64,000 nucleotides of DNA from contig AJFK01000015.1 of the NCBI GenBank assembly GCA_000467715.1, forward strand, positions 1-64,000, written 5' to 3'. Source of the DNA: Hysterium pulicare CBS 123377 (taxonomy: Eukaryota; Ascomycota; Dothideomycetes; Hysteriales; Hysteriaceae). A program made the translations under genes and the position numbers. The stretch's first letter is position 1. The number at the start of each line of letters is the position of its first letter. A model generated the notes under the pieces. The model was given only the letters and a program-made list of their open reading frames with translations. It did not search any database and was not told the DNA's origin. Shown one piece after another: positions 9,336 to 18,852 of the stretch.

Positions 9336-10197
9336 TCAATGTACGTACAACTTGCAGTCAATGCAATAGTAGTAACGTCCAATACTTGGGGATGATTGGT
9401 ATGCTGGGCGTTTGCAAGCGTGGCAATTCTTGGCAGGGGCGGGCACGAACTTTGCCTGACGACGTGTCTCCATAATCAAATCTGCGCCGAGGATAGGAAA
9501 TTTTTTGATCATCCTGTCGAACTCTTCGGTTGTGACCCAGCGTGCATATTCTTTGTCTTCAAGGACCAGGGCCGAGATGGCCCTACCCAGCTCTCCGTCC
9601 ACCACAGCATTCGATTCGTAGTATGCTTCAGTAGCAGTGCGAAAGCCAGCAGGATTATTGCTTGATCTAGCAACCTCTCCAAACGCTTTTGCGGAAGCAC
9701 TTCTCAGTTCAGATGCGTCGTACTTATCCGCAAGCACGTAAGTTTTGACGACGAGGGTCATGAGCTTGCCGTTATCGTTACCGGCTAGGCGTTTCGCTTC
9801 GTTGATATCGAAGGAAGTGCGGTAGAAGTTCCGGAGCATGAACTCAAAGATGAGCGGGTCGTCGTCATGGATGTTGATGATTTTCTCCGATGCTTCCTGG
9901 ACTAAAAGTCAGTACCTTCCATCCAACTGGATTTCAAGGGTATTACTCGCCTTGAAATTCCCCTCACAAATCTTCTTAAACCAAGTTGAGTGGGTACATA
10001 GCATAACAGCATGTGCAGGAAACTCTTTCGTCTTGTCCCCATCATGAAGGCGAATAGTGAAGTCCGCAAATGCAGGCTGGTTGAAGTAGCTATGGAAGTG
10101 TAAGTTCGCGGTTGATTGGTCCCATATTGGTCATAGAAACGTAATGGACCGGTGTAGATGCTTACCTGCTTGAAGTTGAAGGCTTAATATCGGCCAT
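9336..10197 (-). CDS. BTB/POZ protein with C-terminal Cys knuckle (BTB-3)
   Basis: Exons on the minus strand are 10197-10166 (32 nt), 10089-9951 (139 nt) and 9896-9336 (561 nt), giving 243 residues in phase. The start MADIKPSTSS leads into YFNQPAFADFTIRLHDGD and FPAHAVMLCTHSTWFKK; exon 3 resumes with EASEKIINIHDDDP at the family-wide junction. VKTYVLADKYDASELR ends the BTB fold. The C-terminal block KKFPILGADLIMETRRQ is followed by CHACKRPAYQ...YYYCIDCK, a CxxC...CxxC knuckle suited to one zinc. Intron 2 appears to begin with GC (AAG|GCGAGT), a GC-AG intron, because that alone restores the conserved junction. Inferred interaction adaptor; partners unknown. Confidence 0.8.
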
Positions 10198-10710
10198 GAC
10201 GTTGGAGACTAATGGCATCGGCCGGAGTGGGCGTTGAAATGGTTGTTATTCCAATTGACCAGTTGGCAAAAACTCAGTACTCGAGTAGGTGTTGTCAAAG
10301 CTTACACCGCATTGAAAGCCGCATTAGTGGCCTGCATGTGACGGAAACGAGACCGCGTCACGTGCACTCGGCGAAGTGTAGCGTCTCACTATTCATCTTT
10401 TCCTTTCATGCAAATCAAAATTTTGAGTGTCCAGAGTTAGGGAAAATTAGCGGTCGCGTTGAAGAGCATATCCTCTGATATGGTTCATCAAGAAGGTAAT
10501 TAAAAAAAAACACCGATTATCACTCAGCGCGAATTGAAAAGTGTTCCACAATCACTTTAGGTTGACTAATGTCCGGCCTCTATTCAGCGAGAACCCTGCT
10601 TGCATTGAATTGATGTACCAATTCATCGTTTACCACGGAAAGTATTTGACCATTCAATCAATTTCCACTACCAAACCGAAACTCGTCGACGGAGTCTGCC
10701 GGTGAGAAAC
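10198..10710. other. Intergenic between BTB-3 and a BTB relic
   Basis: About 510 bp with the BTB-3 promoter side and no convincing gene. An A-run of nine lies near 10502. Confidence 0.5.
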
Positions 10711-11187
10711 CTAAACTGTGTTTCTAACAATTCCTCCACAGTGTTTGCAGTAGTGAATGAGATCGCTGATCTTACAACTGGGGAAACTGGGCGGCGTTGC
10801 CAGTAGGGATATTTTCTTGTGACAAGACCCCAAGATCAAATCTGCGCCGAAGATGGGAAATTCCTTGACCAGAGCCTGAAACTCTTTCGATTCTTCCCAT
10901 TTAACTCCACCAGATTTAATATTTCCCTCGAGCACAATAGCTACTATCTCTTTACCCATAGCGCCATCAGCCTGGATAGTCGCCCCACACTAAGCTCGAA
11001 TAGCAGAGGTAAAACAAGGGGAGATCGGGTAGTTGCCTATCTCTCGTATGATCTTTCCGAAATCGATGGCGGATTCAGCGCGTAGCTTGGGGACGTCATA
11101 CTTACCCGCTACGATATAGGCGTTGATGTTGAATCTGCAACACGGAACGAAAGTATCATTATGCCGAAATAGCGTCAGCAAATACAA
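10711..11187 (-). pseudogene. BTB-family relic, C-terminal half
   Basis: Minus-strand sequence continues one reading frame with clear family similarity: INAYIVAGKYDVPKLRAESA corresponds to VYTLADKYDIPDSQTA, and GKEIVAIVLEGN, EFPIFGADLILGSCHKK and CKHCGG match the tail of the other copies. An in-frame TAG at 10992-10990 splits the frame, just where the paralogues read RAHYGS. The N-terminal half of the BTB fold and the first two exons are not found upstream, and the last CxxC pair is only partly kept. It is therefore a decayed, 5'-truncated copy in the same orientation as BTB-3. Confidence 0.75.
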
Positions 11188-11455
11188 TACGAATCGAAAA
11201 AATCGAAAAAATGAGAAGGGGGGAAGAGACTCGAAACGAGCATCGACACCGCACCTCTTGAAAAAAGTAATTACATGATAGCGGAATTATACAAATTGAG
11301 ATAACTCACGATGTCCAATTTAGTCTACGGAAGTGCTTGAATCAAAATGTAACACCAACCATTACACATTAGCTTTATATCAACTCCCATTTCACTGCTT
11401 TCCACAGCCCAACAATGATGAGGAGAGCCGAACCCCAATCTATCCCACTACGTTG

Positions 11456-13390
11456 TCAACCGTTCGGACCACATTCTGGACTGCAAAATGGCGCCCCACA
11501 CCAACCATGGTTGCAAGTAGCCGCTGTTGAAGAAGAAGCTGGCGGTACTATGGTAAATGGAGCTGGTTGAGGCATAGGAAGCCTAGTGGACGTCGGAATG
11601 GGCGATGAAGGCTTATCAGCTAGATAAAAGTCGCAATTTGAATAAGTGAAAGTTTGGCTGGCGTCTGTGGTTGGGGTGGGAATGGGGTATTGCTGGTTGT
11701 CGTTACATGTGCAGCTGGTATAGTTCGTATTATCGGTTCCCGTGACCCTACCAAAGCAGTTAGTAGAGCATCATGCACAATGAGGCAGACCATCTTACGT
11801 AGCAGTGCGGCAAGATGTGATGGAGCCCGTTGAAACAGGAAGCAATGATACTGAAATCTGTGCGGACGGGAGCGTGGTATAAGCGCAAGGCGCTTGGGTG
11901 GCAGACGGAACCGTCGAGTACAAGCTTGTCATGGGCGCAGGTGGTGTCCCACAAATGCACCAGGATGCCGGATCGTTCCTAGGTTTTCCATCGAAGTCGA
12001 GATTGTAGTTGAGAGTACAATTCGGAGTAGGCAATGGCATGGCGTTTATCGATGAGAGGATAGATTGCTGCGCGTCGAATGCAGCGAAGTCGAAGTAGCT
12101 TGGAGTATCAAAAACCATGATAGCAAGACAACCGCATTCTTTCCACTGGCCCTGTTCCGGATGAGTGTACCACCATGGTAGGAAATCGCATCGAGTAGAG
12201 CTTACTGTTGTGCATTTCATACCTTGAGGAAGACCTTGACAATCATCATCTTCGCAGATTGGCTGTAGGAGACATCAGGTTTATTCATTTGATGCTGCGG
12301 TCGGGGTGCTTACCGCGTTAGCCCCTGTTGGAGCAGATGGAGGGCATCCTGTCATAGTAGCTGTTGCAGTGGGAGTTTTGACATTTTTTGGATCCTTCGG
12401 AAACTTATATACGAAGTCTACGGCCTTGGCCACGGCATATGATGCTAGAGCGACCTTCAACATCCAGTAAATCCTTAATCTTGCCTGAGTTGTAGCGAGT
12501 TGAAGAATGGCTGTCCAATAGTCAAACTCTTGCGCAGGCCCGGCGGGAACCTCTAACAAGGCAGTAGCACTTTCGAGATCGGGCAATACTTCCTCAAGGA
12601 TACCCCCAGGCTGGGACGCTTCGACGGCTTTTCGGCCTAGGCATTCAGTGAATGCTTTGTCGGCGCAATTAGCATGGTTTTTCAACAACTAAGTCACAGA
12701 GGCCATGAAGCTTCATCGCATATCCTAATCTTGTTCGCGAGTACTCACCAGCAGCCGCATAACCTACATCAGCCCGTCTAACTCTAGCTCCAAGACTACA
12801 TTCCGCTACAGCTTCGCTAGCAAATTCCTCAAGCTTGGTTCGAAGAGCCGGCCCAATCGTGATGGAGACGTCCCCAGCGTTCATCCCATCTGCGGAAGCT
12901 GTGGCTGTGGCAGCGGTTGCCTGGAGAAAAGACACGGAGGTCTCGGTCTGGCCGCTGACCGTTGTAGTAATGCTGACCACTGAAATAAAATCGGAGTTCG
13001 GGCCAACCCACTTGATCAATGTTAGATTGGTTTATTGCAGCAAGAAGTATGGATGGAGAGGTTACGGCACCTTTGTGATGCCATTTTCTAGTACCAAAAT
13101 CGCGGTATTTGTTCCTATCGGCCCGACACTGGAGACAGAATCTTGTCAGCTGGATGACATCCACTCTCAAAGTCAGATACTCACTATTGTGTCAGCGGGC
13201 CTAAATCAGAAACAACAGGATTGATGCCAATCTGGCCTGAAGATGTCGGTATGATGGCATGTTCGTGTAAGGAGATATTGGTTGTAGAGGACCAGTTCCC
13301 TGTAACCAAAGACCCATTTATCGCAGCCGAAAGCGTACATTTAATCAAATATGACAGTAGAAGAGACCGAGAAAGTACTTTCAAGTTCAT
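11456..13390 (-). CDS. Seven-exon secreted Cys-rich protein, unknown function
   Basis: Exons 13390-13185, 13128-13071, 13010-12749, 12654-12314, 12262-12206, 12151-11799 and 11747-11456 join in phase to 522 residues. The start MNLKVLSRSLLLSYLIKC is a hydrophobic signal peptide. The ectodomain has N-glycosylation sequons (NWSSTTN near residue 30, NCT and NYTSC later), a Thr/Ser/Ala-rich stretch, then a Cys-rich second half with ECGCLAIMVFDTPSYF, WCICGTPP and CTCNDNQ. The last exon is Pro/Ser/Thr-rich and ends with CNHGWCGAPFCSPECGPNG. No catalytic domain was recognised. It is probably exported to the wall or the medium. The intron at 12748-12655 has a TGCTAAT branch site but a weak AAAG acceptor, so that junction is the least sure. 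Confidence 0.7.
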
Positions 13391-14467
13391 ATCATGAGAA
13401 ATGAAATTGATTAGAGTGTCGATAATGGATGTATAATCATGAAAATAGGTGAGTATGAAGATACTAGGTGTAGAAATGGCAAACCGCATAAGTCACAATG
13501 ATAGATTTTCGGAAGAGTACACAGGTCGGTAAGGCCAGACGTAAAGTAGTTTCCGTAAACTCTTGAGAGTGGCAAGGCATATTCTACAAAATTAGCAAAA
13601 CGACACGTTTCCGATCACCAACCGGTGTATCTGCAATAGCAAGCCCCAATCCTTCAATTTGCCTCGTGTTGTTGTCTAGATAAATTTAAAGTGCTCGAAC
13701 GAGTGGGACTGTGAACTTTCGAGCTGCGGAAGCGGTGGAAGGAATTCGAAAAGGGGAGCAATAGACTAAAGGACACGTATCAAAGATGTTGGTATTCTGA
13801 CGCCGAGAGGTTCGGATCATATTACGTCTGTCTTCCCAAGCCATACTCCTGATATCATTGGAGGATCCCATGAAGGGCGCGCCCACGGGTGTTGGGTACC
13901 TGTCAAGTGCCCGCTGAGACATGCATTTGAAGATTGCGGGCAAAGTCGGCCTTTTTGGCCAGTATCATTACATTAGATAATGTTCCGTCATTTCGATGAA
14001 GTCGAATGGTTCGGGATGAAGTGAGGTGGACGTTGAAGCATTGCGGGTCTGATATTGACGCGTTTCCCCGCTAGATCATACAGGGTTTAGGCCTAGCTGA
14101 CTAAGGTAACATCAAATCAAGTATCAACCTTTTGTCTTCATCATGGATCTGGAGTACTCAATGATGTGTACTTTGCTGTACACAATATCTGGTGTCAACT
14201 TTTCTGTGGTAGATTATCATCACCGGTTCTCCACCTACGTATTCCAACTTCCCATAACCGATGAAGCAAGACGCGTCGCAATCTCCTACGCCGCTCGCGT
14301 TTCTGAAGACACGCCGCAGATGTAAAAGGACAGACATCTTCACATCACGACAGCTTTTTCCTTGCATGCACAGCGCCTCTTCCCTTCGTTACCTCTCAAC
14401 GATCCAGCCTATTGAGCTCGTCAGGACAACGCCAGTGTGTCGTTCCTATAAATCATAACTCCAATAG
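13391..14467. other. Long intergenic, possible 5' exons of next gene
   Basis: About 1.1 kb with no firm gene. An 85-residue minus frame at 13686-13943 has no recognisable features. Plus-strand open sequence at about 14143-14325 may include 5' exons of the zincin gene that starts clearly after 14468, but I could not fix them. A GGCC-T5-GGCC mini palindrome is near 13950. Confidence 0.4.
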
Positions 14468-15206
14468 ATTCCGAGGAGGTCGTAAAGGACCAAAACAACA
14501 AGCCATGGAATCCGAATGATTATTGTGATAATATAGCCTCAGAGAAGACCTTCGCTTTCACGTTACGCCCGGCGAAGTTCGACCAAATCACCATCTGTCC
14601 GTGGTTCCTCGACTACATGAACCAAAAAAATGTCTTCGATTCCTACTCATTAAAGACCGGCTTCGTGGCAAAAATAATGAAGGTTTTATTCGCGAAGCAG
14701 TTTTACACTTGGTTGAAATACACACCGGTCGATCTGCTTTCTCTGGTCGATAAGGTAGTTCTACATGAGGTCAGTACCAGGTTCGGGGCCCTTACGAACA
14801 TTTTTAACTTCTCGCAGCTTACACATACGAATGGCGGAAAGCTCAAAATAGACGTTGGTGGCTTCAATGGTTATGGTGAGGCGAAGACACTTAGTTACTC
14901 GAGTGATGGGTATGTTAGACTAACTTAGAGTTAGGGTGGGCTAACTGCCGTAAATTGGCAGGAGTCGAGGATGATCCTGATAACGATATCTATGGAGGGT
15001 ACTCCAATTCAGGTGAGCGAGCGATTGTACCTCCCCGCAATCTAGAAGACGCCTGACTGAGTAAATTCAATAGACAGCTATGCGCTCTTCGGCTCCTGTA
15101 AGTTATAGCACCTTATTATCAACGACCATCAGCTCATAGAACAGGTGTTTCGTTGCTTCTAAAAGATTTCACAATCAATAAAGACGGTACTTTCAAGAAA
15201 CCGTAA
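14468..15206 (+). CDS. M35-like zinc metallopeptidase domain (5' end unresolved)
   Basis: Coding segments 14468-14769, 14818-14902, 14962-15012, 15074-15097 and 15145-15206 join in phase. Intron 14770-14817 splits the zincin motif: VVLHE on one side and LTHT on the other give HELTHT, an HExxH zinc site. Downstream are GGFNGYG and then DSYALFGSC, which fit the fungal deuterolysin/lysine-specific metallo-endopeptidase (M35-like) pattern in which a later Asp completes the metal site. Upstream ICPWFLDYM is typical of the same fungal family. Such proteins are usually secreted; the signal peptide must lie in an upstream exon that I could not place. Alternatively the 5' end is lost and the gene is a relic. 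Confidence 0.6.
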
Positions 15207-15492
15207 AGAAGGTCGAACAGGCTCGGAATGGAGGTATGGGATGAGCTCAATTGTACGGGAACGGGTGTTGAAAGGATCTCTGTTTGAATATAATGTGTAA
15301 TGCAAGTCTGAAAGATTGCCGCGAAATGTGCCGACACAAGTGCACTATCTAATTCAAGGTGACTTCGAAATCAATTTTGAGTCTTTATGTACGAGCTCAA
15401 CGACTGCTTTCGAGCCTGTTTTACTCTTCAATCTTCTTGGGCAAATATATGTTGTGTGAATTGGAACAGATTTTGGCAGGTCTCATATCTCC

Positions 15493-16533
15493 CTATGCCG
15501 AGGCTTCATCCAATCGTGGATCGTTCAGTAACCAAAATTGACATACAGTTTCGCCAACATCTAGATCGATCGAGCTTTCTAGGAAAGGCATGACGATGAC
15601 AAAAGACCGAGGCGAAGTGACGGACTTGATAGCTTCAAAGAAAATAGGCTCCAACTTCAACCATTCTGCCCGCTGCCTTATTTGTTTCCAGTTGAATTCG
15701 ATGTGCAAGTTTTGGAGCCCAGACATACTCGCTAGAATATGCCATGAGTGAGACCAGTCGGAGGTCTCCTGTAGACATCGAAATTCCCGTTCGCCATTTG
15801 GCCCACGTTGCAAAACATGTATCATGTGGTCAGGGAGTTGCCAGTAGATCCGTAGAACTCGAATGAACTTCAAATGCCGAGGGTGGATGAAGTCGGCAAG
15901 ATAGGGAAGCGCTGGCAGGTATCGTTCAGATGGTCCAGTCGAAGAGACGTTGCTCGAATATAGGCGCTCAGATGGTACAATCGAGAAGACGTTACTCGAA
16001 TATAGATACTCAATGGCCTCGAAATACCTAAAATGGAAGAATTAAGTACTCGAAGTGGTGTGCGAATGACTTTGGAGTAGTTCATTGACGTACATTTGCC
16101 GGCAGGTACGGAGTATTGCCAGAGGAATGTTGAGCCGAACTTCTTCTTGTATCTTGGAGTATACCAAGCGACAGGAGCAGATAAATCTCCCAGGGTCAAG
16201 ACATCCTTGACATGAGAGCTTCCTGTCGATCATAACAAGATGGATCACTGAGTCGCCCAGCGCGTGTTGATAAATTGCTCTGCGGAGCTCTAGCGGCAGC
16301 TTCTGAAAAAATGGAGAGAACGGCTGATCTGTATCGTGTTGTATGATCTCTCGGAAGTCTGGCGGAGGTATAGAAAGGCCTCTTGATCTACTTGAAAGCG
16401 ATTGAGGTGACGGTGGTGACCTGCTTCGAGGCCGTCTTGATTGGCCTCGTTTACAACAAAACATCCAGAAGCCAAAGCATGGAGCGCAGAACATGAGACA
16501 ATAGCATTCCCTTCCGGTTACATCCAGTTTCAT
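15493..16533 (-). CDS. DUF7730-type (F-box-like) protein, copy A
   Basis: Exons 16533-16094 and 16027-15493 give 324 residues in phase, joining CRQM to YFEAIEYLYS. The core SPFFQKLPLELRRAIYQHAL is the F-box-like opening of fungal DUF7730 proteins and is followed by LRTCRQMYFEAIEYLYSSN, the family's second signature. A Cys/aromatic-rich N-terminus (CYCLMFCAPCFGFWMFCC) could be a membrane or palmitoylation segment. The plus-strand gene at 17271-18089 is a paralogue that shares the end pattern RSFVIVMPFLESSIDLDVG / ERFVIVMPFEQSSTSLDAG. Relative to that copy this one has a 42-nt in-frame tandem duplication (LYSSN...PSER twice). Role unknown; substrate-receptor function is only an analogy to F-box proteins. 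Confidence 0.75.
15935..16018 (-). repeat. 42-nt imperfect tandem duplication
   Basis: Two adjacent 14-codon units encode LYSSNVFSIVPSER and LYSSNVSSTGPSER within DUF7730 copy A. The paralogue at 17271-18089 has a single unit at this point, so the duplication is specific to copy A. Limits are given to within a few bases. Confidence 0.75.
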
Positions 16534-17270
16534 AAAGTTTGTAGACCCAAATGGAAATGCTACAGCTTAAGTATTAGGATCCTTGAACGGTTTTTAAACG
16601 ACAAAGATCAAGATCCAACTCTATAGAACCTTGGACAAAGAGCCTGTTCAGAGAGACTGGTCGAGGTCTCCCACGTGTCGAAGCTGTGCAGTTGGTGGAT
16701 TTGCTTATTGTGAGGATGTGAGTATCAGGCAATAATCAACAAGTTTCAGAAGCAGTTGAAGATAGGAATGATATGGAGTACAAAAAGTCCAGATTGTGGA
16801 AGATTCAGTTTCGCTCGAAGATATGTGGCAACGTGGTAGAAAGGAAGTGTAGTGCCTCATACAAAAATGGAATGGGGTTGCGGCACAGCTCGCTGACTCA
16901 GCTTGAAGCTCCAAATATTTTTGACGCCCAGGTAGAAATATTAGTACATTGAAGGAGTGTTGTATCTCGCAAAGGCATGGAAAGATCAAACAGAATGTCG
17001 TAAAAACCATGTTAACCATTTATCTGTCCGGAAACTCTCATCACGTGCGCTTCACGCTAATACTATCGTGGCTTAGTTGCTGCTCTACCAACCCCACAGT
17101 CTCAGCCTCGTTCTATGCAGGCAGCAGTCCTCATCATAAGTCTTGACTCCTCGGCCTCGACTCTACTACACTCTATCTGAACGTGGAATGCTATAGAACG
17201 TTCGGTGCTCTACTTTCTAGGGTGCTCTCCGGCGTTTGGGACCCAGAACAATCGGGCAGACGGTCCCCAG
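16534..17270. promoter_or_regulatory. Divergent spacer between DUF7730 copies
   Basis: About 740 bp between the starts of two oppositely transcribed paralogues. It contains both upstream regions. Short frames on either strand are not convincing. Confidence 0.4.
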
Positions 17271-18089
17271 ATGCCGCCCAAAACCAACCAACCCAACATT
17301 CAGGCAGCGCTCTCAAGAAGGAGAAGAGGCCTTACTTTACCCCTGCCACCTAATGCCGTAGGACAGCGGACCGCAGATCAGCTTCAGTCTCCATTATTCG
17401 AACTACCACTTGAGCTACGCAGAACGATTTACGAATACGTCCTCGGAGGTTCATTCATCCGACTAAAGATAGAAGGAGACGAACTTTTATGCCAGCCTTC
17501 CGATGATACCGTCTGGACATTCCGAAGAATGAAACTTCGCCCTCCAGCCGATATTCCTTTACGAACCCACTCACAACTTCTCAAAACTTGTCGACGAGTT
17601 TATTCCGAGGCGATTGACTATCTCTATTCCGAAAACATCTTTGCCATTTGGTCCGTTCAGCTGCTGGCATCACACGCCCATCTCCCCAATTTCATCCATC
17701 CTCGGCGGTTTCAGTCGATTCGCTCATTGCGTATATGGTGGTACTTAGAAGACGTGCCCCACGGTACGTACCACGATTATATGACGCCTCAAGAGCAGCT
17801 GTATTCACCGCGAGAGACCGAAAATTGGGATTTGGCGTGGAGCACACTTTCCACCATGTCCGGACTCCGTGACTTGTATGTTGAGATTGTGTGTTCGATG
17901 CTTCATAAGAGAGATTGGTTGCAGTTGGAACCGGAGCTGTTTAAACCTGTGAAGGGCTTCCTTGCGTTAGAACGGTTTGTCATTGTTATGCCGTTTGAGC
18001 AGAGCTCGACGAGTTTGGATGCTGGAAAGTCGAAATGTGTGTTCCGAATAAGGGAGGGAGCTGAGAGCTTCAGTTCGTTTTGGGTCTAA
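17271..18089 (+). CDS. DUF7730-type (F-box-like) protein, copy B
   Basis: The open frame extends upstream to 17205 but the first ATG is at 17271, giving 272 residues. A basic N-terminus (RRRRG) leads to SPLFELPLELRRTIYEYVLG, the F-box-like motif, then LKTCRRVYSEAIDYLYSEN and a conserved C-terminal half (FIHPRRFQSIRSLRIWW, LSTMSGLRDLYVEI, ERFVIVMPFEQSS). No intron is needed, unlike copy A, whose intron lies inside the CRQM|YFEA motif; loss by retroposition or precise deletion is possible. Divergent from copy A, 737 bp apart. Fungal family without known biochemical function. Confidence 0.75.
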   Translation: MPPKTNQPNIQAALSRRRRGLTLPLPPNAVGQRTADQLQSPLFELPLELRRTIYEYVLGGSFIRLKIEGDELLCQPSDDTVWTFRRMKLRPPADIPLRTHSQLLKTCRRVYSEAIDYLYSENIFAIWSVQLLASHAHLPNFIHPRRFQSIRSLRIWWYLEDVPHGTYHDYMTPQEQLYSPRETENWDLAWSTLSTMSGLRDLYVEIVCSMLHKRDWLQLEPELFKPVKGFLALERFVIVMPFEQSSTSLDAGKSKCVFRIREGAESFSSFWV

Positions 18090-18852
18090 AATAGTGCGAT
18101 TAGTATGGTTCAGATGGTTTGGTGCTGTGGTAGTGTTGGTTGCATGGTAGATTCGAATACTTTTCTGAATATCAGAATCGATATGAAAAGGTTGCATGAA
18201 AAGTCATAGGCTAGAGACTTGCCTGCACATTGATGTATTGTGCTGGGGAAAAGATATCCAGTTCAATGCCATGAGAAAGATTCGTGTAATTATTCTCTTC
18301 AGCCATTTCCTAGATTATTATCTTAACCTTATCTTTGAAGATAAGGTTCATCAGACTTGTTTCTCCGGTACGTTTAATTATACGGTAGCACAGTAAAAAT
18401 CAGCGGGCAGCTCTTTCGGCGATGGAATTGATTCAAACCTGATCCCATGGAACCTTTACGTAAGAAGTCTTATAAATCTTCACGATTTAAGATTCCTGGG
18501 ACCTCGTAAGTCTTTCTCAAACATAATAGCCAATTCAATAGTAGTCTCAATTAACAAAAATAAAGAAATTCCCCAACGTGAACTATGTTGCCTACATTGT
18601 GAAACCACAAAGCACAGTCACAAAGACATTGTATGAATTCGAATCAACAGTGACTACGCAATTAAACCATGAATGGGAATTATTCTCCCATAAAATTTCA
18701 AATACCCCTGGACATTCCTGAAAACACTGCTGAAGCAAAATCCAACATTAAGGGGTTCTACCAAGTCACCAAACTCGGAACGATAATCATCGGCCGGCCC
18801 GATATCTCCACCATCCTCACACTCATTTCAACTTAGATTCTTGTTTTCCAGT
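18090..18852. other. Intergenic with a perfect hairpin
   Basis: About 760 bp, rather AT-rich, with no gene recognised. It contains the 11-bp inverted repeat listed separately and the upstream region of the CxH/CxxC copy 2 gene. Confidence 0.5.
18325..18348. repeat. Perfect 11-bp inverted repeat
   Basis: AACCTTATCTT and its exact reverse complement AAGATAAGGTT are separated by 2 nt. It lies about 240 bp past the stop of DUF7730 copy B. It may fold in a transcript or be a symmetric protein site; no transposon ends are evident. Confidence 0.8.

Noticed and set aside
13686-13943. 85-codon minus frame
   Set aside because: No hydrophobic, repeat or domain features; composition unremarkable.
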